A stretch of DNA of 64,000 nt from Adiantum capillus-veneris (GCA_014529385.2 CM043942.1:64639184-64703183); one strand, 5' to 3'. Counted from the stretch's first letter, positions 22,887-35,466 are shown. Translations and numbers: made by a program. Notes: generated from the sequence alone by a model not told the origin.

Positions 22887-23775
22887 TAAGGAGCTACAGT
22901 CAATACACAGATTTTCGCAGCTCTGAAAAACAACCAAAAAGAGAGGTTTTTTGGTCATAACTCCCTCACCCAAACTCAGAATACAGTGATCCAGGAGTCT
23001 ATCTTTATATTTTTGGGCATTTCGGACGCATTGGCATACTAAGATTTGCCAAAATCTGCAACAAAAATTTTCTGCAGCAAACAGCCAGCTCACACAAGCA
23101 TAGGAGATTTCCAGTTTTACACTCGGCAGTAGATTTACAGGTTACAGGTGAAGAATTCAGTATTTACACAGGTTTTGAAGAGCAACATAGAGCTTTTTCA
23201 TCATGATATTGTGTTATCAAAGATTATGTTTGGTTGTTGTGGGTCCGTTATGGACACCCGCCTATGTAAGAAAGGTTGTGGGAAGACGTTGAGGCAAGTA
23301 TACTGTCAGATTGAGTACTTTGTGGTTATGTATGGATATGTTGTTAATGTATTTTGGAAAATTGCAGCCTTTGTGAGGGTCGAGTGACGTTTTCCGAAGA
23401 CTTGCCTTGGGAGCTTTGGTACCTTGGCAAGGTGTATTACACACTGGAGCGAACCCCCGACTGCCCCCGCTAAAGATCTCATATGTCGTTTATGACTATG
23501 GGATGAAGGTGGATGTACGGATATGTGGTATAGGATAGCGTATGGATTGCATTTGCATACAGGTCCATGTGGACATTGTTTTAGAGTATTTATGCATAGT
23601 ATTGAGTCAGTCTGTGGCAAAGTAAGTCAGTGGATTTTCCCTTGGCAGTGAGCTATTTTTTATCAGTGTTTATGAGCACTTTGGTTGAGATTGTCACTTG
23701 AGATATTGTCCAAATACAAACGAAACTCTGCCAAAATTTTGTAAAAATCCTTTGGAAGAAATTGAGAGAGTAAAG
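22887..23775 (+). other. Copia 1 leader
   Basis: Untranslated stretch with TTACAGG repeats (about 23128-23142), a GAGGGTCGAGTGACGTTTT block (about 23374-23392) and TGGAGCGAACCCCCGA (about 23446) that also occur in copia 2's leader. A GAAACTCTGCCAAAATTT motif (about 23722) precedes gag. Confidence 0.7.
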
Positions 23776-24690
23776 ATGGCAGAAAGTTCAACTCAAGTCA
23801 CGCAGATTGTTGGAGAGAAGCTGACGAGAGAGAACTACAACATATGGTCGTACAGGATGGAGAAATTTATCATGGACAAAGGTTTATGGGACTACATTAC
23901 AGGTGAACAAGAGTGTCCGAGGTTGGTTTGGAACCAAATAGAGAGAATGTTGAAGCACTTAAAACATGGCAAGCAGGAGTAGAAGCTTACAAGAAGTGGA
24001 TCGAGAATTCAAGGAAAGTGATCCATTGGATTTCATTATGCATTAATGACTTCTTTATACCACATGTGAAGAAGGCTCAATCTCCAAAGGAAGCATGGGA
24101 AATACCAGCAAGGATGAACAACTCCAATACAGAACCACAAAAAGTTCACTTGAAGAAAAGGTTACATTGTGTATGGCGAGGAAATAGATCCATATCAGAT
24201 TATGTGAAAGAAATAAAGCAAATACAGGAAGATCTTGCAAGAATTCATGTTGAAGTTCCAGATGATGACTTAGTTTCAGTGACATTGAATGGTTTGGGAC
24301 CGGAATACAAGTCATTGGATACATCTATATCTGTTCGAGGACACATGCCTGATTTTGAAGAGTTAGTAAACCTTTGTTTGCAAGAAGAGGTGAAGTTAGG
24401 CAAGTCAGGTCCTTCTACATCAAATAACAATTCAAGAGATCAGGTTTTTTACTCTAGAGGTCATGGAAACAATAGAGGTGGAAAAGGAAACTATGGTCAC
24501 GGAAACAATGTTGGAAGAGGTCAATGGCAAAACCAGCAAAGTCAAAGTTACAATGATTATAGCCAAAGAGGTAGGGGGAGAGCCCGACCTCGTGGACGTG
24601 GAGATGGATGATTTGTACATCCTCAATGAGATGGATATTGTAATAGATGTGGCATTTATGGTCACTTTGAAAGAGAATGTTACACAAGGC
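23776..24690 (+). pseudogene. gag: gag of copia 1 (frameshifted)
   Basis: ATG at 23776 (MAESSTQVTQIVGEKLTREN) opens a copia-type gag (NYNIWSYRMEKFI). One frameshift near 23930 and another near 24600 split it. The middle part has VNLCLQEEVKLG and a Gly/Asn/Gln-rich basic tail. The CX2CX4HX4C knuckle, CNRCGIYGHFEREC at about 24635-24680, is intact but in a different frame. Confidence 0.88.
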
Positions 24691-25190
24691 AGACACGGAG
24701 AAAACTTTGCTGGATACAATTCTCATGATCAAAATATATATGACAATAGATCAAGTAGACATTTATTTCCTATGGAGCATGTTGTTGGAAGCATGGTGGA
24801 GACACATCATACAGATGATTGGTATTTAGATAGTGGTGCCACAAATCATATGACATATCATGGTGAATAGTTTGACATAAAAAAGAATTTAGAAGAGGAT
24901 GAGTTTGTCACTACGTGTGATGATACTATGCATCGGATTACGCATGTTGGTTCACTTCCATTGCTAGAAAAAAATGGGACATACAACACATTGGGAGATG
25001 TTCTATATGTGCCTTCAATCACAAAGAATTTAGCATTAGTTGGACAAATGACAGATCAAGGGTTGCAAGTCCGTTTTAATCGTTATGGCTACTTCATAGA
25101 GGAGTTTCACAAAGGCAAACCAGGCAAGATATTGGCACGTGGAAGAAAGAAAGGTCGCTTGTTCTCATTGGAAGCTTGAGATCCATGTTT
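24691..25190 (+). pseudogene. protease region of copia 1
   Basis: WYLDSGATNHMT (about 24821-24856) is the copia aspartic protease active site with DSG intact. A stop follows at 24868. The usual LGDVLYVPSITKNLALVGQ block (about 24991) links to the pre-integrase region. Confidence 0.88.
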
Positions 25191-26520
25191 ACACAGTGGT
25201 ATATATGCAAACAAATCAGCAACTCAAGATGATTGGGCAAAGTTATGGCATAAGAGTATTGGTCATGTCAATTTTAGAAGACTAAAGCATATGCAATCAA
25301 ATCAAATTGTACATGGATTACCAAAGCTTGGCAGATTGAATTTGATCATGTTTGTGAAGCTTGTCAATTTCGAAAGCAATCTCGTTTACCATTTCCAAAG
25401 AGGGGGAGAATTAGCCAAAGTCCTTTGGAAATTGTTTATTCAGATATTTGGGGACCTTGTGATCATGCTACGCCGAATGGTTGTCGATATTTTATCACAT
25501 TCGTAGATGATTACAACAGAATGACATGGGTTTACTTTCTAAAGGCAAAGTCAGAGGCATTTGAGGTATTCTTGGAGTTCAAAGTTATGGTTGAGAAAGA
25601 GAATGGTTTTTAAATTAAATGCCTATGTACAGATGGAGGGGGAGAGTACATGTCACACAGTTTTGATGATTACTTATGTGAACAAGGCATAAGAAGGCAG
25701 ATTACTTGCAGATACACACCACAACAAAATGGAGTTACTAAGCGAAAGAATAGATTCATAGCAGAGATTGCAAGAGCCATGATGAATGAGATGAATATGC
25801 CGTTAACATATTGGGCTGAAGCAGTGCACATTATGAATCGAACACCAACAGATGCCATTCATGAAATTTCACCTTATGAGAGACTTTATGGGATCAAACC
25901 AACAGTTTCCTACATGAAAGTTTTTGGATGTGTTTGCTATGTTCATGTGCCAAATGAAGCAAGAAAGAAGATGGATCCAAAGGCAGTGAAGTGTATATTC
26001 TTGGGCTACCCAGTTGAAAAGAAAGGTTACAAGTGTTATGATCCTACGACAAGACAATTTTATGTCAGTAGAGATGTCAGATTTTGTGAGCATGAACCAT
26101 GGTATAAACCAAAGCCAATGATGATAGAAGATGAGTATAAAGAGCAAGAGAATGTGTGTCATGTTTTTGATAAGCCAGGACCATCAACAAGAACTATTTC
26201 AGGATCACATATGGCAGAGGAGAGTACAGGAAGTGTCAACGCATGGAGCGGTCGTTTGCGAGATAAGAAGCAAGATGAGGAAGGCAAGAAGAAAGTGGTT
26301 GAGGAGAGTTCTGGAGATGAAAGTCTTGATGAAGAGCATGGTTTACCACATTTGATGACACCTGGCAGTAAGCATGCTGAGAAATATGTACTCCCATATG
26401 CAAGAGTTGAAGAGAATAGTGCACCACAGTTGACAAGATCAGAGAGGTTGCATTATCCAGTTGATAGATTGACATACAATGGTTACATGCGTACACATTA
26501 TGCATACATGGTTTCATGTG
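25191..26520 (+). pseudogene. integrase of copia 1, catalytic Glu lost
   Basis: The HHCC zinc region is present (LWHKSIGH; VCEACQFRKQSRLPF in another frame near 25350). The core has SDIWGP (first Asp), CTDGGGEY (second Asp) and QQNGVTKRKNR, where copia integrases normally have NGVAERKNR, so the catalytic Glu is Lys. Stops and shifts lie near 25375 and 25612. The C-terminal KVFGCVCYVHVP and CIFLGYP blocks are well kept. Confidence 0.88.
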
Positions 26521-27381
26521 TGCAACATAAAGAGCCTACATGTTTTCAAGAGGCAATTGCAAAATTAGTATTGGAGTCAGCCATGGATGATGAGATGAAT
26601 GCTCTTGTGAAGAATGACACTTGGCATTTGGTTTCCTTGACAAGTGGAAAGAAAGCAATTGGTTCAAAATGGGTATACAAAGTCAAGTGCAAGTCAGATG
26701 GTAGTGTGGAAAGATACAAAGCAAGGCTTGTTGCTAAAGGTTATGCACAAACAAAAGGTCTTGATTATGATGAGACATTTAGTCGAGTTGCAAAGATGAC
26801 AACAGTCAGATTGGTGATAGCAATGGCAAGTAGTTCGGTTGGAAGTTACGAAAAATGGATGTCGATAATGCATTCTTGAAGGGTGACTTGGAAGAAGAAG
26901 TTTATATGATACAGCCAGAGGGTTATCAACATCCAGAGTTTCCATATCATGTGTGTAAGTTGAAGAAAGCATTGTATAGTTTGAAGCAAGCATCTAAAGC
27001 TTGGTGTGAAAAGATAACCAGATTTTTGAAGAAGATTGGCTTTAAACAGTCTATTGCTGATCACTCATTGTTTTTGAAGCATGTTGATGGAGAGATCGTC
27101 ATTATTGTTATCTATGTCGATGACTTGATTCTCACTGAAAGTCATGATGAGAAAATTTTGCATGTCAAGAAGAGTTTTTTGAGAGAATTCAACGTGAGTT
27201 GAGATATTTTTTGGGAATTGAAATTGTCAACACTTTATCAAGAATTTGGATGATACAAAGACAATACGCATTGGATATGCTTGAGAAGTATGGAACGACA
27301 GCGTGCAAACCGGTTGATACACCTCTTGATCAAAATGTGAAGTTGTTTGATGATGGACATTACATTGAGGATGTCACTATG
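26521..27381 (+). pseudogene. RT of copia 1, truncated
   Basis: WVYKVKCKSDGSVERYKARLV (written here in part), MDVDNAFLKGDLEEEVYM and the catalytic YVDDL (about 27114) identify copia RT. One frameshift is near 26850 and a stop near 27200. The frame proceeds into the RNase H entry (DGHYIEDVT) and stops at copia 2's LTR. Confidence 0.88.
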
Positions 27382-27573
27382 TGTTGGGGTATAAAGCCCA
27401 ATGTGGTCGCCCAGGTAAGTGGGCGGGCCGCCAGGTATGTACACATATTCTTTTGTTAAAACCTAATAAGAACTCACTATGATCTACACATTACAGTAGA
27501 GCAAGTTCACCATATTGTCGTGTTCTTCTTCTCGCACTCTCTCGCGCATCACACTTCCGCTCGCACTCCTTCA
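27382..27573 (+). repeat. Copia 2 5' LTR (192 bp)
   Basis: Begins TGTTGGGGTATAAAGCCC, ends CTCCTTCA, followed by AC and the primer site. GC-rich U3 (GGGCGGGCCGCC) and a CT-rich end. The left boundary is set by the loss of copia 1 homology. Confidence 0.8.
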
Positions 27574-27575
27574 AC

Positions 27576-27593
27576 TGGTATCAGAGCTCAGAT
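27576..27593 (+). promoter_or_regulatory. Primer-binding site of copia 2
   Basis: TGGTATCAGAGCTCAGAT, initiator-Met type, two bases after the LTR. Confidence 0.92.
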
Positions 27594-28625
27594 CGAGGCT
27601 CGGGGCAGCACTGCAGGAGGCTAGAGTCACCAACTCAGATTGGAGTGAAATTCGATAGGCGAAGACACGGCCCCAAATCTCATTCTGTGGTCATCTCGGC
27701 CACCGTTCGGCTTTGAAAAAGGTCTGCGCATGCCATTTTCGACTACGTGGTCTCGGTGGGTGCAGATCCGACTCTGCAAATTTGGGGTTTTTTGGCCTAC
27801 GACTGAAGGTGCTGAGGATATCGACACTCCGAGAGTGTTGATTTGTGGCTGTCTACACATCGAAGGACGGCTCACAGTTCTTGGAGGCGTGTCACATACG
27901 ACACGGGCGCATCTACACACAGACTGTAGGCGACATCCACTAGTTCATCAGGTAGCTTGTGTTTGCTGCTTGATATTCCAAATTTCATCCTGACATTGCA
28001 GGTACTTCCACATGGGATGTATTGTCAGAGATGATGTATGTTTGTTGAGGGTTTGCTGGCTGTGAGTCACGTAGCAAACAACCGCCGCAGCGGTTATAGC
28101 ATATAGTGGGAAATTTTTGGATGTATGACTTTGTGGGAAGTCTATGTACTGTCAGATTTACTGCAACCTTTTTTGAGGGTCGAGTGAGGTTTTATTGAGA
28201 TGGGGGATTCTCGAATGTTGAGATCCTTTCGGTGATACAGGTCTTGGAGCGATCCCTCGAGCACCCTTAGATAGGCAGCTAGGATGTATTGAATGTGAGT
28301 TAGACAGTTGGGATTGCATCTTTGCTTTACTGCCGTTGAGGCATTGTCACAGTCTATGCTTACAGGACAGTGAGAGATAGTACAGGTGCAGGACAGGTTT
28401 ACCCGCAGCTTACACTGTCAAAGAGACAGTGTTTTTTTGAGCTGTTTTTTTGTCTGTTTTTTGAGTACACCAGAGCCATTTTACAAAGGAAACTCTGCCA
28501 AAATTTATGCAGAATCTGAAGCTTTCTTGGTTCATTTGACAGGTTGATATTGGTTCAGAGGTCAGTTTACAGGGGAAACTCTGCCGAATTTTTCCCAAGA
28601 AAGTAAACCACTATGAAGCGTAGCT
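27594..28625 (+). other. Copia 2 leader
   Basis: No protein is recognised. The block at about 28173-28275 (GAGGGTCGAGTGAGG through GGTGATACAGG to GCACCCTTAGATAGGC) is shared with gypsy element A (3570-3680) and partly with copia 1. Two GAAACTCTGCC motifs (about 28490 and 28567) precede gag. Confidence 0.7.
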
Positions 28626-29600
28626 ATGGCTGGATCATAGGACACTACTCTTTACAATATCAAGAAGCTGGATGGAACCAATTTCCCATTGTGGAAGAAG
28701 CAGATTTGGCTCGTGTTGGTACAAAAGAAGCAGATAAAACCTATAAAGCTCAAGGGGATAAAACCAAAAGATATGGACGAAGATGAATGGAGCAAAATGG
28801 ATGAATTGGCACTTTCTACCATTATGCTAACTTTGGCAGAAAGCGTTTACTTCAATGTAGCAGACGAGATGTCGGCTTATCAAGCATGGTTAAAGCTGAG
28901 TGATCTTTATGAGAAGCAGAGTGCACCTTCACAGGTATACTGGCTTAAGAAGCTTGTTGACTTGAAGATGAAAGAAGGGACACCTATGTCCAATCATCTG
29001 AATGAATTCAACACAATCTATAGTCAGTTGTCAGCTCAAGGTGTCAAGTTTGATGAACCTGTTAGAGCTATGTTCCTGTTGATCACATTGCCGGAAAGTT
29101 GGGACACTTTTCGCACAGCTTTGAGTAATTCTGCACCTCCAGATGGTTTGAACATAGCAGGTGTAGAAGGAAGTCTGCTTACTAAAGAAACCAATAGAAA
29201 GACAATGGACAAAGGCAAAGGAACAGCCTTAGTTGTCAGGGGAAGGACCAAAGAAAAGTACAAAGGTGGAAAGAGGAATCAGTCTCGTAGCAAGTCCCGC
29301 AGTGCTAAAGGCAAGAGTGACATAGAATGCTACCATTGTGGCAAAAAGGGTCACATGAAAAGAGACTGCAGAGAATGGAAAGCAGAAAAAAGCAAAGAGA
29401 AAGCTGAAGACCATGGTGAGAAGAACAAGTCCTCAGTGAAGATTCAAGAAATAAATGTGACAAACACTGTTGCAAAGGATGACAGTCTAGTGTCAGGAGA
29501 CATCTACTTCTTGAAGAGTACAATGGACTCAGCTCTTCTTACAACATCTGATGGAAATGCACTGAGTGACTGGATTATAGACTCAGGGGCATCACAGCCT
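28626..29600 (+). pseudogene. gag: gag and protease start of copia 2
   Basis: ATG at 28626 is followed by a stop at 28638-28640; the frame is then open. Copia gag features are seen (LDGTNFPLWKKQIW, LKKLVDLKMKEG), then a knuckle CYHCGKKGHMKRDC (about 29330-29371) and protease site WIIDSGAS (about 29572). Immediately after DSGAS the frame jumps to the CEHCLYGKQ part of the integrase zinc region. Most of protease and the pre-integrase His pair are therefore deleted (about 200 residues by comparison with normal copia layout). Confidence 0.88.
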
Positions 29601-31345
29601 GGCTTTTCATTTAATGATTTTGAATTCTGTGAACATTGTCTGTATGGTAAGCAAACACAGCAGCCACATAAGCATAGAAGCAGTAGAAGAGATACACAAT
29701 TGGCACTTGTTCATAGTGATTTGTGTGGACCTATGCCTAACCTATCTCTAGGGGGAGCTTCTTACTTTATGACATTTATAGATGATTACTCGAGAAAAGT
29801 ATGGGTTTACTTTCTCAAGCACAAGGATGAAGCGTTTAGTGTTTTCAAAACGTTTATGACACTTGTGGAGAATCAGAGTGGCAAGAAGCTTAAATGCTTA
29901 CGCACTGACAGTGGTGGAGAGTATGTTTCAAAGGCCTTTCAAGACTTTTGTGATTCAAAAGGTATAAAACGTGAACTTACTGCTCCTTACAATCCTCCTC
30001 AAAATGGTGTTGCTGAGAGGATGAATAGGACCGTACATTGAGAAGGTCAGAAGTATGTTGTCTAATGCACAGCTGCCAAATGGGTTTTGGGCTGAAGCTG
30101 TATCAACAGCTGTTCATCTTGTAAATAGATCTCCTAGCAAGATTTTGCAAAAGGATTCAGTGCCAGAGATGGTATGGTCAGGCAAAATGCCCTCATACAA
30201 GCATTTCAGAGTCTTTGGCTGTGAGGCATATACTCACGTTCCAAAGGAATTGAGGAACAAACTTGAGCCAAAGAGTAGAAAGTGCATTTGTCTAGGCTAT
30301 GGTAATTCTGGTGAGATGGGGTACAGACTTTGGGATCCCGAATCCAGAAAGGTTTTCCGCAACAGTGATGTTCACTTTAATGAATCCAAATATCATTCTA
30401 AACCAGAGAGGGTTGAGGAGATTAGAAGAGTTGTCTTCCAAGAAGATGGACCTGCACGTGCAAGACAAAATGTCAGGGCTCAAGAGGAGCAAGGACAGGA
30501 TAGATTGGAACCGCAGGTTGTGGCTGAGCCTGAGCCACCTATTGTGCATAGATCTAGACGTGTCACGCGACCTCCTGATAGGTTTGTTCCATCTATGAAC
30601 TATGTCATGTTGACTAATTGCAATGAGCCTCCATGTTACAAGGAAGCAGTGCAAATAAAGGACTCCGGGAATTGGCAATTGGCCATGCAGTCAGCGATGA
30701 CAGCTCTGCATAAAAACAAGACATGGAAGCTAGTTAAATTACCACAGGGCAAAAAGGCTCTACCTTGTAAATGGGTTTACAGGTATAAGATCACCGCTCA
30801 TGATAGTCAGCCAAAGTACAAAGCAAGGCTTGTTGCCAAGGGCTTTAAGCAAGAACAAGGCATTGACTTTGATGAAGTCTTCTCTCCGGTGGTCAAGATG
30901 ACTACATTGAGATGCTTTCTTGCATTGGTTGCCATATTAGATTTGGTGTTGCACCAAATGGATGTCAAGACAGCGTTCTTGCATGGTGATTTAGATGTGG
31001 AAATTTACATGCAGCAGCCAGAAGGGTTTGTTGAGAAAGGCAAGGAAGATTGGGTATGCCAGTTGTTAAAGAGTCTTTATGGTTTAAAACAATCACCGAG
31101 GGCATGGTACCATAAACTCCACAAGTTTACGCTTTCTCAAGGCTACGAACGTAGTGAGTTCGATCACTGTCTATATACAAAGAAGGCTAAGGATGGTAGT
31201 TGGCTGATCCTTATTTTGTATGTGGATGACATGTTGATTGCTGGCAAGCACTTGGAAGAAATTTCAGCTTTGAAGTCAAAGATGGCAAAATCGTTTGACA
31301 TGAAAGACATGGGTGAGGAAAGTCATATACTTGGTATGCGCATTG
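29601..31345 (+). pseudogene. integrase and RT of copia 2
   Basis: The integrase core keeps all three acidic residues: HSDLCGP, RTDSGGEY and NGVAERMNR. A one-base shift near 30036 separates it from an open frame 30055-31345 with FGCEAYTHVPKEL, CICLGYG, RT blocks WVYRYKI, MDVKTAFLHGDL, LYGLKQSPRAW and the catalytic YVDDM (about 31219). Coding ends around LGMRIERH. This is the better-preserved copia, with few stops. Confidence 0.88.
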
Positions 31346-31950
31346 AGAGACACATGCTGAATTTATGTATATATATAAGGAGTAAGATGGAATTGTACCT
31401 TGGAGATAATAGAGAGAGGCATAGAGATGGTGTATGTACATGGAGAGCTCATATGAGAGCTATGGGAGTAAGTGGGGAGGTTAATGGTGAAGAAGGTGAG
31501 AGAAACCATTGAAGGTGCAGGTTTGAGTGAGGGATTGAGAGGAATGTGTGTGTGTGTGTGTAGAAGTGTGGAAAGAGGTGAGAGAAGACTATGGGCTACT
31601 TGTGAAAAAAGTGGACAGACTGGGGTCCACTCAAAAAATCATATCTCACCGCTGGTAGCTCCAAAAATCATGAAAAAATTTGAGGTTATTATTCAGAGCG
31701 TGGCCTACATTTTCTCTTTTGACCACTGCTCCAAATTCGGAGTGGAGATAGGTGCCAAAATTCTCACCAAAAAGCCAACTCCTTTGTCATATCATAATAC
31801 AAAGCATCCAAGTTGCCCTTGACACATGCATAGAGGAGGATTATTGGTGAATAAAGAAATATATACATGGTGAGACTAGTGTATGGACTATTCATGGACT
31901 TTAGCTCAATGAGCACATGGTATTAGAATAATGAGTAAAAATAATAATAA
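31346..31950 (-). repeat. Gypsy-type LTR fragment
   Basis: Motifs run in the same order and orientation as in F's LTR (48710-49330): a TATA-like stretch near 31370, GTGTGTG, then GGGTCCAC, ATATC and a CCAAAAATCATGAAAAAA block. Identity is low, so it is a related LTR rather than an F copy. The left side is lost at the copia 2 junction and the right limit is uncertain. Confidence 0.5.
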
Positions 31951-33385
31951 AAATATGGAGGAGTTATGGATATGAAAAGATATTGGAATCATATGATATG
32001 GTCCCTCTTTAAATTATTTTGGGTGAAAGAGGAAAAGGTATGCAAGTAAATAATATAATAAATGTGACCAATGAGTAGAAATCAATTTTTTGTTTTCACG
32101 AGGGTGAGGGTGAAAATGTGGGAGTGATTTGTATAAAGGAAAAATATAAGGTTAGAGTATGTACATATTGGCAAAAAATATACTTATGGTGTAAGAGGAT
32201 GAAAGAAGGCATACAAAGGTTTAAAAAAACACACACCTAAGTATAAATATTTAAATAAAATACCAGAATAATTATAAAAATATCTATATTTAGGCCATAT
32301 ATATAATGCAATATTTACACACAAATGGGCCATAATATATTTTATTTTTTTGACTCAACTAGCCCAGTGACTAGCTAGCTGAGGATTTTAAGAAGATATG
32401 GGAAAAGCCCCCTAACTCACACACGCCTATTTACAGTGAAATGGTAGGGATAGCCATAGTGTTTGGGTGGATTTGATAGGGTGAGGTAGCTTACTATGGC
32501 AATTATGGAAAGCCGAAAAACGGCTATCAGTAGTAACCATATCTAATCATAGACTACAAACTTGGCTAGATATTGAGTAGTTTTTATGGGTTTCTAGAGG
32601 TCATAATGCTAAACCCAGTTTTTTGATGTTTGCTATATTTAGCACTTTATCATTGCCCCCAAGGTTCCAATTGTAAGAGATCCATTATCCTTTTGACATG
32701 CTCCATGGCTCCTTTTGAATCCAAAGGCCCAAAGGAAACTAAGAAAACATGTATATTGAGCGTGACTATAGAAACTTTGATGATAGGTCCGCAGAATGGC
32801 AAAAATGCAACTTTTTTGTACCTATTTTTTTTTACCAAAAAACAAATAGTGAGGCAAAAGCAACCATATGTTTTGGTCACCAACCCATTGAAGTTAACAA
32901 GGCATTTTATCCCATGTCCTACAAAAATCCCCATTCTTATTTATATGCAATCAACCATAAGAAATTGCTGTTTTGGGAAAAATGCACTGGTCCATCAACT
33001 TTGGAGACTTGTAGTGACCAAGGGATGAGAAAAATTACAAGTTTCTCATTTTTTCCATTTATAGTAGTTATTGAACTATAAGCTCATGAAACGAATTTTC
33101 AAAATGAGTGGATCTACTATGGTTTTGGAATTTCTTCCCAAAACCGTGAAAGGACACTTTCATGTCCTGTTAGGTTACCATTCTAGTGAACATCTAGTTG
33201 GTAAGGTGAATCTTTTGTTAACGTTGACAAAGTCATGCATTTATACTATTGGATGAAGGGGGAAGAAACCAATTTTGAAAAACTCCAATTTTATATGGTT
33301 GTTAACGTTAATTAACGCTTTTTGATCACGTAAATATTAAATCCCTACAAACGACGTAAAAACATAATGCGGTCCATCAAAAGTA
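31951..33385. other. Unassigned, AT-rich
   Basis: No gene or element domain is recognised in either strand; only short frames without motifs. It lies between the LTR fragment and the chromovirus tail. Confidence 0.5.
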
Positions 33386-34076
33386 TCATGCAAAACTAGC
33401 AAAAAGATACTTTGGTCCCTTTCAAATCTTGAAGCCAATCAATGACATGGCTTATCAACTCAAGTTGCCCAACCATTGGATCATACATGATGCTTTTCAT
33501 GTGATCCTACTTAAGCCCTACAAAGGAGAGCCACCAAGGGAACCAATTATCGAAGACCCCCAAAAATCGAAGACCAAGAAGAGCTTCTACAACCTGAAGC
33601 TATTCTTCGGCATGAAGACAAGGTACTACAACATGGTAAGATTATCTAAAGGTATCTTATTAAGTTCAAAAATTATCCATGAAAGGAATACAGCTTAAGG
33701 ATAGTGCAAACCTTGGAAATTCTTACAATGCTACACTAGAGTAAGAAAATGTACTTAAGTGATTAATATTTTTGTCTTATAAGACTAATTTTCTTTTTTT
33801 TGTGCACAAATTTAAATAGTATGAATGTTTAGAATCATGTTTGTGATGACGACGTCTCTCAATCACTCTACGTTGGGAGAATGAAATGGATTCAAGAGTT
33901 GACATGCTTGCGGTAGCTAAGTCTCCCAAGACCCAACTGGATTAGTCATCCATGTTGGAATAATGTCGAAGGGTAAAAAGGAATCCTCTAAATGCTAAGA
34001 AACATCGACTAATGACTAAGGATTTATCTCTTCTACCTCATAGTCAAGGACGACTATGATTTCAAGAGAGAGGTAA
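33386..34076 (+). pseudogene. Chromovirus integrase C-terminus (fragment)
   Basis: The frame from about 33392 reads [13 protein letters not shown], then [18 protein letters not shown] and [10 protein letters not shown]. This is the typical end of integrase in chromoviral Ty3/gypsy elements, a lineage distinct from the Tat-like elements here. A chromodomain would follow but is not recognisable. The 3' terminus AAGGACGA... and purine tract CAAGAGAGAGGTAA lead into the LTR. All upstream coding is missing. Confidence 0.75.
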
Positions 34077-35466
34077 TGTCATAAAATCTAATATCTAACC
34101 AACCCAAATGATTTTCTCATATTAAACTAATCATTCAATGTGGAAGAATAAATGGGAACAAGGGTTAGAATATAGGCATGTGCTTATGGATCTATCTCAA
34201 CACCACGCCAAGGTTAAAGAGGTCCAAATGAGAGATGGTATGTCAAAGAGCAAGGCTAGCTAATGGAGCTTAAAGACCTTAGGGTTAGCTTCATTAAAAA
34301 CCTCCAAAGGATAGTGTTAAAAGTCCTTAGAAGTTAGGAAAGTTAGGGTTGTGCTTGAGGTGGGAACCCGGCCCAAGCTTGAGGTGCTTGTCGTGCTCGC
34401 TGACTATGGTGCTTGTCGTACTTTGCTTACTAAGGTGTTTGAGGTGCTTGATGACTAAGGTGACAAAGGTACTCCATGACTAAGGTGACAAAGGTACTCC
34501 ATGACTAAGGTGCTTGAGAGGCTTAAGGTGTTCAAAAACATAACTACAATCTCTACTCATGGGGGCATGAGGCCTTTTTATAGGGGCATGAGAGAGAACA
34601 CACACACCCTCACACAAGTCAAGCCTTGTTAAAAGAAGCAACAAGGACACATGTCAACTTCCTCTCCATGTTTCCTCATAAGATTCCTAAAGCCTAATGG
34701 TTGGCCTCTCAAGGGATCCAATGATAATTTAGATCATTTAACTAATTGTTTATGCATTTATCAAGTCCTCTCTCTCAAAGGGGAAAGGGGGACACTTGTC
34801 GCAAGGCTAGCATTGTTGCTTCATATAAGCTGTGTATGTGATTGGCTAGGCTTGTAGGGGTCCAATGAGGTCCAGCATGAGCTACAAGGAGGGGGGGTGT
34901 GCTTGGGGGGTATACTGTCTCTCACACACACTTTCATGCTCATTCTCACTTGGACAAAGTGCAAGAACTCCATCTCCTTGTCCAAGCCTATGGAGAACTG
35001 GAGAGCCTAAACCAACACTCTTGGCTATGGAATGCAAATCCAACCAGGATCCATGCTTCAATTCTTAAGCTTGCCATCTTGTTCATCTTGATTACAATGC
35101 TATTATGCTATGCTAAGCAAGAAGAGTGATGATAAGTGAAGAGATATTTATTTCTCATATGAATGATTCTTCTTCCTCTTCTCTATCCTTATTCCCTGCT
35201 AGCTCTCTCCACCTTCTAAGGTGTTTGAGGCCTTGGGATTGAGGCTAGGGATGGTTAATGCTTTTACAAGTTTATGTTATGTCTGTGATACATGAAGCTT
35301 TCCATGTTCATTGAATCACCTAGGTCACAAGGAACACAAACATTGTATTGTACCAAGTCTCTCTTGATGGGAGAATCTATAATACAGAAGCCTATTGGAG
35401 GGGGGACCGACTCGAGATAAATCCGGTCGTCAACTGTTGTCAAGTTCTCTAGCTCTCTCTTTTGCA
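34077..35466 (+). repeat. Chromovirus 3' LTR (right end uncertain)
   Basis: Starts TGTCATAAAATC right after the purine tract. A TATA-like TTTTTATA is at 34575-34582. The end is a guess at ...TCTTTTGCA (35466); no second LTR exists in the window to test it. Confidence 0.5.
34451..34518. repeat. 25-bp tandem repeat in the chromovirus LTR
   Basis: ATGACTAAGGTGACAAAGGT plus ACTCC occurs at 34451-34475 and 34476-34500, with a partial third unit from 34501. It lies upstream of the TATA-like site, a common place for U3 enhancer-type repeats. Confidence 0.85.

Larger units (their letters stand above)
22652..27381 (+). mobile_element. Copia element 1, truncated at its 3' end
   Basis: Ty1/copia order is seen: short LTR, initiator-Met primer site, leader, gag, protease, integrase, RT. 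Integrase before RT identifies copia. The 3' part (end of RNase H and 3' LTR) is absent because copia 2 begins at 27382. Confidence 0.92.
27382..31345 (+). mobile_element. Copia element 2, inserted in copia 1, 3' truncated
   Basis: LTR, primer site, leader, gag-protease-integrase-RT in copia order, all plus. It starts exactly where copia 1's RT-RNase H frame breaks. It ends in RNase H-proximal coding sequence near 31345, next to a gypsy-type LTR fragment. Its own 3' LTR and the rest of copia 1 are missing, so a deletion removed both. Confidence 0.9.
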
